8,048 bases of DNA from Trebonia sp. (GCA_030043595.1 JASHXJ010000029.1:1-8048); one strand, 5' to 3'. Shown: positions 1-5,141, counted from the first letter of the stretch. Made by a program: numbers and translations. The notes: a model not told the origin generated them from the sequence alone.

Positions 1-1
1 C

Positions 2-181
2 GGGCTTGAGCCGCGCCGGCCGCGCCAGCTGCAGTACTCGGCTCCGTCCGAAGGCGGCGGCGTCGAGCGCCGGCGCGACTCATCCGTCGATCCGTACGCG
101 AACGTGGGCCGCAACGACCTGTGCCCGTGCGGCTCGGGCCGGAAGTACAAGCGCTGCCACGGCGATCCGCGCAACGCCTGA
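2..181 (+). CDS. secA: SecA preprotein translocase ATPase, C-terminal fragment
   Basis: This is the 3' end of a gene that begins before the window; the stop is TGA at 179-181, leaving 59 codons. The readable tail is a basic and Ser/Gly-rich linker containing LQYSAPSEGGG, then the terminal domain NVGRNDLCPCGSGRKYKRCHG. The C-x-C-x-S-G...K-Y-K-x-C-H arrangement is the SEC-C zinc finger found at the end of most bacterial SecA proteins; in well-studied SecA it binds SecB or the ribosome and membrane. SecA itself is the cytoplasmic ATPase that drives unfolded precursors through SecYEG. The finger also occurs alone in unrelated small proteins, but the linker resembling actinobacterial SecA makes SecA the best reading. 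The motor domains are outside the window, so I cannot tell SecA1 from SecA2 by direct comparison; the presence of the zinc tail favours the housekeeping copy. The gene converges on the next one with 27 nt between stops. Confidence 0.9.
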   Translation, partial: GLEPRRPRQLQYSAPSEGGGVERRRDSSVDPYANVGRNDLCPCGSGRKYKRCHGDPRNA

Positions 182-208
182 CCCCTCGGTCCGGCGCCCG
201 GCCCCTCG

Positions 209-865
209 TCAGGCCGCCTCGATGTCGGTGCATATCCAGCGGGGCGGGGTCGCGGCGAGCGTTCTGTCCCGTGCGAGCTGGCCGGCTGGTCCGGACTGGC
301 GCCGCGGCGCGCCCTGCTCGAGCCGGATGGCGAGGGCGTGCGTCCGCGAGCCGGCCACGACGATCACCGTCATCTCGATGACCTCCCGCGTCGGCCGGGT
401 CGCGATGACGCGCAGCACGCGGGGCCGCTGGCCACAGCTGAACAGCGGCGTCAGCCTGCGCAGGTGAACCCGGGCCCGTTCGGACGTCCAGGGCAGGACC
501 TGCCGGACCGGCCGGGCTCCCGCCAGGGTCTCGGTCAGCAGGCGTGCGAACTGCTGTGGCCATTCACCGCATGGATCCCTGTCAGCAGGGGCATCCGTAG
601 CACGGCCCGCTCCGGTCAGGCAGTCCCCGGTTACCGTGCCGCCTGGGTAGCGGCAGTCCTGGTCGCGACCGGACTGCCAGGCCACGGCAGCCGGGGCGGC
701 GCCGGCCAGCGGCTCGCCGTCAAACGGCGGCCCGCTATCTGGCACCGTCACGAGCCGCAGCGCGGGAAGGTCGTCGCCCGGGTACGGGTCACCCGGAATA
801 CCGCCGGGCGGGAGCTCGCCCTGCCCGAGTGGCTGAAGTGACAGCAAGGATTGCTGCGCTGACAT
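209..865 (-). CDS. Rv3235/DUF6459 family protein
   Basis: A 218-residue protein on the minus strand. The N-terminal half (about residues 1-100) is Pro/Gly/Asp-rich and looks disordered. The conserved part is the C-terminal half: RLLTETLAGARPVRQVLPWTS near 108-128, an RPRVLRVIATRPT strand near 148-159, a strand-rich EMTVIVVAGSRTHALAIRLE segment near 164-183, and an RWICTDIEAA ending. The pattern 'ARPVRQLLPWTSE ... ALRLE ... W.CT.LE' is what I recognise as the actinobacterial Rv3235-like (DUF6459) family, which is often found close to secA; its function is unknown. I chose ATG at 863-865 because GGAG lies just upstream of it and the ribosome-binding region (gctcctttggagaaca) is AT-richer than the coding part. 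The same frame stays open to 982, but that extension has AT-rich, non-family sequence. No signal peptide or membrane segment is visible. Confidence 0.75.
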   Translation of the reverse strand: MSAQQSLLSLQPLGQGELPPGGIPGDPYPGDDLPALRLVTVPDSGPPFDGEPLAGAAPAAVAWQSGRDQDCRYPGGTVTGDCLTGAGRATDAPADRDPCGEWPQQFARLLTETLAGARPVRQVLPWTSERARVHLRRLTPLFSCGQRPRVLRVIATRPTREVIEMTVIVVAGSRTHALAIRLEQGAPRRQSGPAGQLARDRTLAATPPRWICTDIEAA

Positions 866-929
866 TGTTCTCCAAAGGAGCTCTGCGGGATTAATGGCAA
901 CTAATTGCGACCATATGTACACGAACCCA

Positions 930-959
930 CTGACATTCCAGTTCCGCGACTGGTAAATT
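930..959 (+). promoter_or_regulatory. Candidate sigma-70-type promoter with palindromic spacer
   Basis: CTGACA at 930-935 and TAAATT at 954-959 are separated by 18 nt and resemble TTGACA/TATAAT. The spacer contains an inverted repeat, CCAGT-tccgcg-ACTGG (938-953), which could be an operator. The next plus-strand gene starts about 370 nt later, so this would give a long leader or a separate small RNA. The elements were identified by eye only. Confidence 0.3.
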
Positions 960-1316
960 CCCGAATCGCAAATATTGCCCATCGAATAACCCGAAAAAAT
1001 TCGCTATTCTGCCCAGCAGCCGTGAAATAAATGAGTTTTTCACATCGCTTCCGCCAGGCTGGACTCCAGCTAGGCGGCACCGCCCGCCTGCCCGCGCCTT
1101 GCGGCAACGGCCGCGATCTTTGGCTGCCTGGGCCATCTTTGTATGTGTTCAGCACCCACATTTGCCGCAAATCGGGCGCGAAAGTGGCCGGAACGCATAC
1201 AAAGGCAACAGCAGAGATTGGTGTGACGCCGCATTAAGCCTTATGCCGGGTGTCCGGGATGGCCGAGCGCGGCGGGTCCGCGGGTCTTGCGGGCGTTCCC
1301 CAGGACCTGGCTGCCC

Positions 1317-1322
1317 TACGAT
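1317..1322 (+). promoter_or_regulatory. Candidate -10 box for leaderless HAD transcript
   Basis: TACGAT fits TANNNT and ends 7 nt before the ATG at 1330, so transcription would start at or next to the A of the start codon. There is no good Shine-Dalgarno sequence in front of that ATG, which agrees with a leaderless mRNA. No convincing -35 box sits at the right distance. Confidence 0.35.
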
Positions 1323-1329
1323 CGGGACC

Positions 1330-1998
1330 ATGCGGGAGATGCGGGCCGTCATCACTGACTGGGGCGGTGTCCTGACACAGCCGATCGGGGACACCGTCCG
1401 CGACTGGATCGTCGCCGACCAGATCGACTGGGACAGCTATCTGGCGGTCGTCGGTCCATGGCTGACCGAGGCCTACGACCCGGTCCACGCCGCCGCCGCA
1501 GCGGGGCACGGGATCGTCAACCCGGTGCACTCCCTGGAGCGCGGCGAGTGCACGGTGGCCGAGTTCGAGCGGCTGCTTGCCGGGCGCCTCGTTACCACGG
1601 CCGGCGGACCGGTGCGGGCCGACGGGCTGCTCACCAGAATGCTCTCGGCGAGCAGGCCGGTCCCCGCCATGTACCAGCTGATCCGCGGCCTGCGGGCCGC
1701 GGGCGTCCGGACCGCGCTGCTGTCGAACTCGTGGGGGAATGACGGCTACCCGAGGCAGGACTTCCCGGAGCTTTTCGACGCCGTGGTGATTTCCGGCGAG
1801 GTCGGCATGCGCAAGCCGGAACCGCGCATCTTCCTGCACACCGCCGAGCTGCTGAGCATCGACCCGGCGGACTGCGTGTTCATCGACGACCTGGAACGGA
1901 ACGTCGAGGCCGCCGTCAGGTGCGGAATGACCGGTGTTCATCACACCGATCCAGCCGGCACGGCCACGCGGCTGACGCAGCTGTTTGCCACTCGCTAG
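1330..1998 (+). CDS. HAD-superfamily hydrolase (phosphatase-like, DxG motif I)
   Basis: A 222-residue protein with all four HAD motifs in order: motif I ITDWGGVL with the nucleophile at Asp10; motif II LLSNS at 130-134 (Ser132); motif III MRKPEPRIF with Lys162; motif IV VFIDDLERN with Asp186/Asp187. Residues about 20-115 form an alpha-helical C1-type cap. HAD enzymes usually hydrolyse phosphate esters through an aspartyl-phosphate. The second Asp of motif I (D-x-D) is Gly12 here, as in the YihX/ACAD10-type 'D-x-G' subgroup, so the acid/base chemistry is not the textbook one and the substrate cannot be predicted. The start is placed at ATG 1330; the frame is open further upstream to 1099, but that part shows no HAD-like sequence. 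An in-frame ATG at 1339 is the alternative. The gene is followed at 10 nt by vsr. Confidence 0.87.
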   Translation: MREMRAVITDWGGVLTQPIGDTVRDWIVADQIDWDSYLAVVGPWLTEAYDPVHAAAAAGHGIVNPVHSLERGECTVAEFERLLAGRLVTTAGGPVRADGLLTRMLSASRPVPAMYQLIRGLRAAGVRTALLSNSWGNDGYPRQDFPELFDAVVISGEVGMRKPEPRIFLHTAELLSIDPADCVFIDDLERNVEAAVRCGMTGVHHTDPAGTATRLTQLFATR

Positions 1999-2001
1999 GC
2001 T
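1972..2001 (+). promoter_or_regulatory. Candidate leaderless promoter for vsr
   Basis: CTGACG (1972-1977), an 18-nt spacer and TAGGCT (1996-2001) lie inside the end of the HAD gene, and the TAG of the -10 box is the HAD stop codon. The -10 ends 7 nt before the GTG at 2009, exactly the spacing seen in front of the HAD gene. No ribosome binding site precedes the GTG, which again suggests a leaderless mRNA. Confidence 0.4.
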
Positions 2002-2008
2002 TTGCCGC

Positions 2009-2497
2009 GTGGCGCAGGACACCACGCACGACAGCACCCACGGCACCACCAGGGACACCCTGGCGGCCAAGCCGTACCCGTTGCCAGCCAGCCCCGGTCG
2101 TTCGGCGAACATGAAGGCCAACCGCCGCCGCGACACCAAGCCTGAGCTCGCGCTGCGCAGCGCGCTGCACGCCATGGGCTACCGGTACCGCAAGGACCTC
2201 AGGCTCGACCTGCCGCAGCGGCGGGTCCGGCCGGACATCGCCTTCACCGCGCGCAAGGTGGCGGTATTCGTCGACGGCTGCTTCTGGCACGCCTGCCCTG
2301 AGCACGGCACGCAGCCGAAGAACAACGAGTGGTACTGGTCACCGAAGCTCAACAAGAACGTCGAGCGGGACCGGGCCGCCGACGCCGCCCTCACCGACGC
2401 TGGCTGGACGGTGGTGCGGCTGTGGGAGCACGTACCGATCGGCGATGCCGTTGCCACGGTGGTTGCCGCCGTTGGCGGCCCGCGCTCGCTACCATGA
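2009..2497 (+). CDS. vsr: Very short patch repair endonuclease Vsr
   Basis: A 162-residue protein. After a Thr/His/Pro-rich N-terminus of about 34 residues comes the Vsr core: MKANRRRDTKPELALRSAL (35-53), RPDIAF with the metal-binding Asp76, FVDGCFWHACPEHG (87-100), and NKNVERD...LTDAGWTVVRLWEH (115-141). In E. coli Vsr the corresponding Asp51 and His69 (here His94) are catalytic, and a zinc is held by Cys/His residues; Cys91, Cys96, His99 and His141 are well placed for this. The Thr63-His64 pair of the E. coli enzyme is replaced by Val-Asp, which I recall as usual in the CFWHxCPEH branch. Vsr nicks next to T:G mismatches created by deamination of 5-methylcytosine, and is normally encoded with a cytosine methyltransferase; none is seen here. 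GTG 2009 is preferred to ATG 1985, which lies in the HAD gene. The stop TGA overlaps the next gene's leader. Confidence 0.9.
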   Translation: MAQDTTHDSTHGTTRDTLAAKPYPLPASPGRSANMKANRRRDTKPELALRSALHAMGYRYRKDLRLDLPQRRVRPDIAFTARKVAVFVDGCFWHACPEHGTQPKNNEWYWSPKLNKNVERDRAADAALTDAGWTVVRLWEHVPIGDAVATVVAAVGGPRSLP

Positions 2498-2499
2498 GG
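2490..2499 (+). promoter_or_regulatory. TACCAT box and GAGG ribosome binding site before DUF6912 gene
   Basis: TACCAT (2490-2495) fits TANNNT and ends 8 nt before ATG 2504; directly after it GAGG (2496-2499) can act as a short Shine-Dalgarno with 4 nt to the ATG. The site overlaps the end of vsr. Either a leaderless promoter or simple translational coupling would fit; no -35 box is evident, and an earlier ATG at 2494 is out of frame. Confidence 0.3.
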
Positions 2500-2503
2500 C
2501 CCC

Positions 2504-2995
2504 ATGCGGGTATACCTGCCCTCCACCCTTCCGGCGCTCGCTGACACCCTCAAGCACGGCGAGGTCGGCCCCCCGCCGTTGCAGGCGTTCGCGGTCACCC
2601 CGGCGCTGCGTGAGGCCTACGCGAGCGGCGACGACGAGGAACTCGAGTACGTGGCCATGCTGGCGGCGGCCCGGCAGTCGCTGCGGCTGCTGGCCAGCGA
2701 ACCGGACGCGCCACGGCGGCGCGTGGTGCTCGCGGCAGACGTCCCGGACCAGCAGGTGAGCTGGACCGCGTACGACGACGAACCCGCGGCGGTGCTTGTC
2801 AAGATCCCGGTCGCGATCGACGCGGTGGCATCTGGCCACATCGACGCGGCGGAGGCCGCCGCCGACGTAGCCGCCGCGGCGGAGGCCATCGGCGCCGCGG
2901 ACGCGGGCGACGAGGACGCGGAGTTCACGGTCGACGGCGCGGAAGGTCACGAGCTGGCCTGGTACGCCACGCAGGAGCTGCCTGACGCTTGCTGA
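2504..2995 (+). CDS. DUF6912 family protein
   Basis: A 163-residue acidic protein starting MRVYLPSTLPALADTL. The N-terminal block, with FAVTPALREAYASGDDEELEY at about 29-49, then AARQSLRLLA and APRRRVVLAADVP at 69-81, matches what I know as the actinobacterial DUF6912 family. No function is established for it. The second half has a predicted strand with a Trp (QVSWTAYDDEPAAVLVKIPV), a strongly Ala/Glu-rich helix at about 107-139 that could be coiled, and a short end ELAWYATQELPDAC. No signal peptide, membrane segment or catalytic motif is seen. It sits 6 nt after vsr and 35 nt before pruA, all in one direction, so it may be co-transcribed with pruA. The start is fixed by the family's invariant MRVYLP opening and the GAGG just upstream. 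Confidence 0.8.
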   Translation: MRVYLPSTLPALADTLKHGEVGPPPLQAFAVTPALREAYASGDDEELEYVAMLAAARQSLRLLASEPDAPRRRVVLAADVPDQQVSWTAYDDEPAAVLVKIPVAIDAVASGHIDAAEAAADVAAAAEAIGAADAGDEDAEFTVDGAEGHELAWYATQELPDAC

Positions 2996-3014
2996 GTTAC
3001 CTCCCTTCGACTAC

Positions 3015-3022
3015 GGGGAAGG
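3015..3022 (+). promoter_or_regulatory. Ribosome binding site deciding the pruA start
   Basis: GGGGAAGG sits 8 nt before ATG 3031 in the 35-nt gap after the DUF6912 stop. It fixes the pruA start at 3031 rather than at the in-frame ATG 2989. Confidence 0.6.
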
Positions 3023-3030
3023 CACCGGTC

Positions 3031-4659
3031 ATGGACGCCGTAACCAGGGTTCCCCCGCCGTACAACGAGCCGGTACGGCAGTACCAGCCGGACAGTACCG
3101 AGCGTTCCGTCCTCGAAGCGAAGATCAAGGAGCTCGCCGGGCAGCAGGCCGAGCTGACGATGACAATCGGCGGCCGCGCGGTGCTGGGCTCGGGCGAAAG
3201 AGTGCCGGTAGTGCAGCCGCACAACCACCGGCGCGTGCTGGGCGAGTTCGGCAACGCGACCGACGCCGACGTTGTCGCCGCGATCTCGGCCGCCGGCACC
3301 GCCGCTCGCGGCTGGCGCGCCCTGTCGTTCAGCGATCGCGCCGCTGTCTTCCTCAAGGCGGCCGACCTGCTCGCGGGGCCGTGGCGTGCCACGCTGAACG
3401 CCGCGACCATCCTCGGCCAGTCCAAGTCGGTGTTCCAGGCGGAGATCGACGCCGCGTGCGAGATGATCGACTTCTGGCGGTACAACGTCGCCTTCGCGCG
3501 GCAGCTGCTTGCCGAGCAGCCCGAGTCCGCCGCCGGCACATGGAATCGCATGGAGTACCGGCCGCTCGAGGGGTTCGTGCTCGCGATCACCCCGTTCAAC
3601 TTCACGTCGATCGCGGGGAACCTGCCGACCGCGCCCGCGCTGCTTGGCAACGTCGTCGTATGGAAGCCGTCGCCCACGCAGCAGCTTTCCGCGCATTACA
3701 CGATGCGGCTGCTCGAGACGGCGGGACTGCCGCCAGGCGTGATCAACATGGTGACCGGCGATGGCGCGGCGGTGTCGCGGGTGGCGCTGTCACACCCCGA
3801 CCTGGCGGGCATCCACTTCACCGGGTCGACGGCCACGTTCCAGCACCTGTGGCGAACGGTCGGGGAAAATATCACGAGATTCCGTGACTATCCGCGTCTT
3901 GTGGGGGAGACCGGCGGCAAGGACTTCGTGATCGTCCATCCGTCCGCCGACCGCGCGTCGATCGTCACCACCCTGGTCCGCGGCGCGTTCGAGTACCAGG
4001 GCCAGAAGTGCTCGGCCGCCTCTCGCGCGTACGTGCCGCGCTCGCTGTGGGAGCCCGTCAGGGAAGAGCTTGCCGCGACGGTGCGGTCGCTCGCGTTCGG
4101 GGACGTGTCGGAGGACCTGTCGCTGTTCGGCGGGGCCGTGATCGACGCGCGGGCGGTTGAGAAGCACCGCGGCGCCTTCGACCGCGCCCGGTCTCGGCCG
4201 GGTGTGCAGTTCCTGACCGGCGGCTCGATCGACGACTCGGCGGGGTACTTCGTGTCGCCGACGGTGCTGGTCTGCGACGATCCCGGCGACGAGGTGTTCA
4301 CCGCCGAGTACTTCGGCCCGATACTGGCGGTGTACGTCTACGACGACGCGGCATACGGCGCGATGCTCGGCCAGGCCGCGAACGCGGCCGCCTACGCGCT
4401 GACCGGTTCGATCCTCGCGACGGACCGCGCCGCGATCGCCGAGGCGACGGACCGGCTGCGCTACTCCGCCGGGAACTTCTACATCAACGACAAGCCAACC
4501 GGCGCGGTGGTCGGCCAGCAGCCGTTCGGCGGTGCCAGGGCCAGCGGCACCGACGACAAGGCCGGTTCTGTCTTCAACCTGATCCGCTGGGTCTCCGCCC
4601 GCTCGATCAAGGAGACGTTCGTCCCGCCCACGGACTACCGTTACCCGCACATGGGCTAG
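3031..4659 (+). CDS. pruA: 1-pyrroline-5-carboxylate dehydrogenase (L-glutamate gamma-semialdehyde dehydrogenase)
   Basis: A 542-residue aldehyde dehydrogenase of the length usual for the stand-alone actinobacterial PruA. It oxidises glutamate-5-semialdehyde, in equilibrium with pyrroline-5-carboxylate, to glutamate with NAD+, the second step of proline breakdown, in the cytosol. Visible landmarks: the N-terminal NEPV motif; TPFNFT with Asn190; VVWKPSP with the cofactor Lys212; HFTGST (Rossmann loop); GETGGKDF with the general base Glu293; YQGQKCSAASR with the catalytic Cys327; EYFGPILAVYVY; and QQPFGGARASGTDDKAG near the C-terminus. All catalytic residues are present. ATG 3031 has a good ribosome binding site, GGGGAAGG (3015-3022), 8 nt upstream; the open frame continues to 2989 but that part overlaps the DUF6912 gene. 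Proline dehydrogenase, usually adjacent in actinomycetes, is not in this window. Confidence 0.94.
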   Translation: MDAVTRVPPPYNEPVRQYQPDSTERSVLEAKIKELAGQQAELTMTIGGRAVLGSGERVPVVQPHNHRRVLGEFGNATDADVVAAISAAGTAARGWRALSFSDRAAVFLKAADLLAGPWRATLNAATILGQSKSVFQAEIDAACEMIDFWRYNVAFARQLLAEQPESAAGTWNRMEYRPLEGFVLAITPFNFTSIAGNLPTAPALLGNVVVWKPSPTQQLSAHYTMRLLETAGLPPGVINMVTGDGAAVSRVALSHPDLAGIHFTGSTATFQHLWRTVGENITRFRDYPRLVGETGGKDFVIVHPSADRASIVTTLVRGAFEYQGQKCSAASRAYVPRSLWEPVREELAATVRSLAFGDVSEDLSLFGGAVIDARAVEKHRGAFDRARSRPGVQFLTGGSIDDSAGYFVSPTVLVCDDPGDEVFTAEYFGPILAVYVYDDAAYGAMLGQAANAAAYALTGSILATDRAAIAEATDRLRYSAGNFYINDKPTGAVVGQQPFGGARASGTDDKAGSVFNLIRWVSARSIKETFVPPTDYRYPHMG

Positions 4660-4719
4660 AACCGGCGTTCAGGTATGTCCTTAGCGTGAGAAGCCAGCCA
4701 GCCGCAACCCCGAACAGTG

Positions 4720-4793
4720 CTCTCGCGGAAGGATTCGAACCTTCACCGTGCGCATTAACAGTGCGCCGTCCTGCCTGGTTGGACCACGCGAGA
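4720..4793 (-). tRNA. tRNA-Asn (anticodon GUU)
   Basis: A complete cloverleaf can be drawn on the minus strand: acceptor TCTCGCG/CGCGAGA (7 of 7 pairs), D stem GTCC/GGAC with loop AACCAGGCA, anticodon stem GCGCA/TGCGC with loop CTGTTAA (anticodon GTT at 4757-4759), variable ACGGT, and T stem GAAGG/CCTTC with loop TTCGAAT. The discriminator is G, as expected for Asn, and CCA is not encoded. The D arm lacks the common AGCTCAG sequence of housekeeping tRNA-Asn, so this may be an extra, divergent copy. It is the last unit of a minus-strand array, 5 nt after the CAU tRNA. Confidence 0.85.
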
Positions 4794-4798
4794 TTGAG

Positions 4799-4873
4799 TG
4801 GCGGGTGTGGGATTTGAACCCACGGCCTCCTGGTTATGGGCCAGGCGAGGTAACCGAACTCCTCCAACCCGCT
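4799..4873 (-). tRNA. tRNA with anticodon CAU (Met or lysidine-type Ile)
   Basis: The minus strand gives a 75-nt cloverleaf: acceptor AGCGGGT/ACCCGCC (6 of 7 pairs; position 1:72 is A:C), D stem GAGG/CCTC with loop AGTTCGGTTA, anticodon stem CCTGG/CCAGG with loop CCCATAA (anticodon at 4836-4838), T stem GTGGG/CCCAC with loop TTCAAAT, discriminator A, no CCA. Position 33 is C instead of the near-universal U. A mismatch at 1:72 recalls initiator tRNA, but the three G:C pairs of the initiator anticodon stem are absent (29-31 is TGG). An elongator Met or Ile2 reading cannot be separated by eye. The gene lies between the Asp-like unit (1 nt) and tRNA-Asn (5 nt). Confidence 0.72.
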
Positions 4874-4874
4874 G

Positions 4875-4946
4875 TGATCCCATGGAGATTCGAACTCTGT
4901 CCCGCTGCTTGACGGGCAGCGATCATCACCCACAGACCATGGGTGA
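4875..4946 (-). tRNA. Degenerate tRNA-Asp-like unit (anticodon GUC)
   Basis: A perfect anticodon stem GCTGC/GCAGC (6 pairs with the flanking C/G) carries loop CCGTCAA with anticodon GTC at 4911-4913 and C at position 33. A canonical T loop TTCGAAT follows at the right distance, but only three of five T-stem pairs form (AGAG/CTCC end mismatched). The D arm is weak and the acceptor pairs only as CCCA/TGGG unless bulges are allowed. The discriminator would be A, while Asp normally uses G. It is either a decaying tRNA, a non-canonical one, or a unit altered by small insertions. The 5' part is also half of a competing perfect hairpin at 4925-4947. Confidence 0.45.
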
Positions 4947-4947
4947 T
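4925..4947. repeat. Perfect 8-bp hairpin at the Trp-like/Asp-like junction
   Basis: ATCACCCA (4925-4932) and TGGGTGAT (4940-4947) are perfect inverted repeats around a 7-nt loop. It occupies the position of a T arm for the Trp-like half, but the loop does not resemble TTCNANT. On the minus strand it would compete with the acceptor and D arm of the Asp-like unit. Confidence 0.6.
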
Positions 4948-4994
4948 TCAGCCGGTTCTGGAGACCGGCTCCCTAGCCGCTGGGTCATCCCTAT
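4948..4994 (-). pseudogene. Trp(CCA)-like tRNA 5' half
   Basis: On the minus strand a D-arm-like CCC-AGCGGCTA-GGG (canonical A14, G18, G19, A21 pattern) is followed at the right distance by a strong stem CCGGT/ACCGG with loop CTCCAGA, giving anticodon CCA at 4959-4961 and a normal U33. After it no T arm with TTCNANT and no matching 3' acceptor exists; the sequence runs straight into the Asp-like unit. I read it as a truncated tRNA-Trp or a tRNA half. The 5' boundary is approximate. Confidence 0.35.
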
Positions 4995-4998
4995 GCAA

Positions 4999-5035
4999 AT
5001 GAAAACCGCCCGCTGGGGTTTCCCCGCGGGCGGTT
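4999..5035 (-). terminator. Intrinsic terminator reading leftward, before the tRNA array
   Basis: AACCGCCCGC (5004-5013) pairs perfectly with GCGGGCGGTT (5026-5035), and GGGG/CCCC (5015-5018/5022-5025) extends the stem inward around TTT with a single bulged T. Read on the minus strand the stem is followed by TTTTCATTT, a fair U-rich tract; on the plus strand there is none. It could end transcripts coming from the lipoprotein gene, but it stands directly in front of the tRNA array, so it may also act as an attenuator for it. Confidence 0.65.
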
Positions 5036-5070
5036 CCCGGTCAGTGACCTTCCGGTCTCATCCGGGAACC
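5032..5070 (-). repeat. Nested inverted repeat overlapping the terminator stem
   Basis: GGTTCCCGG (5032-5040) is perfectly complementary to CCGGGAACC (5062-5070), and inside lies a second hairpin, GACC-TTCC-GGTC (5046-5057). Positions 5032-5035 are also part of the terminator stem at 5004-5035, so in a leftward transcript the two structures cannot both be completely paired. Confidence 0.55.
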
Positions 5071-5098
5071 ATCCCGATGCTCAGGGCAGGCTGCGAGG

Positions 5099-5116
5099 AC
5101 GGGTGATTGCACCCGT
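5099..5116. repeat. Short hairpin ACGGGT/ACCCGT
   Basis: ACGGGT (5099-5104) and ACCCGT (5111-5116) form a 6-bp stem with a 6-nt loop. On the minus strand it looks vaguely like a T arm (ACGGG-TGCAATCA-CCCGT), but no cloverleaf can be built around it, so I list it only as a hairpin. Confidence 0.35.
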
Positions 5117-5141
5117 GGCCTTCGGTCGTCCGCCAGAACAT

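Larger units (their letters stand above)
866..1329. other. Intergenic region, 464 nt, partly AT-rich
   Basis: This divergent intergenic region lies between the Rv3235-family gene and the HAD gene. Its left part (about 885-1045) is clearly richer in A and T than everything around it, as expected for a promoter region in a very GC-rich genome. It contains one plus-strand promoter candidate (930-959) and must hold the promoter of the minus-strand gene starting at 865, although I cannot single out a convincing minus-strand -35/-10 pair. The right part (about 1060-1329) returns to high GC. Short open frames run through it in several registers, but none has a ribosome binding site or a recognisable product. 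I see no RNA gene fold here. Confidence 0.5.

Noticed and set aside
6..467. Plus-strand frame of 153 codons across secA and its neighbour
   Set aside because: Overlaps the well-supported SecA tail and the Rv3235-family gene, with Arg/Ser/Ala-rich composition typical of a wrong frame.
866..982. N-terminal extension of the Rv3235-family protein in the same frame
   Set aside because: The stretch is AT-rich intergenic DNA, and the ATG at 865 has a nearby GGAG.
1099..1329. N-terminal extension of the HAD protein in the same frame
   Set aside because: HAD proteins of this type begin a few residues before motif I; the extra 77 residues have no similarity to the fold and no ribosome binding site.
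3790..4650. Minus-strand open frame of 286 codons opposite pruA
   Set aside because: Antisense shadow of a clearly recognised aldehyde dehydrogenase.
4660..4719. Possible terminator after pruA or the tRNA array
   Set aside because: No stem with a U tract can be seen in either direction in this 60-nt gap.
4607..4933. Minus-strand open frame of 108 codons over the tRNA array and the end of pruA
   Set aside because: It is a translation through the tRNA units and the antisense of pruA, with no family resemblance.
4798..5106. Plus-strand open frame of 102 codons beginning MAGVGFEPT
   Set aside because: The GVGFEPT-type peptide is a familiar artefact of reading across the antisense of a tRNA T arm; the frame runs over the tRNA array and has no ribosome binding site.
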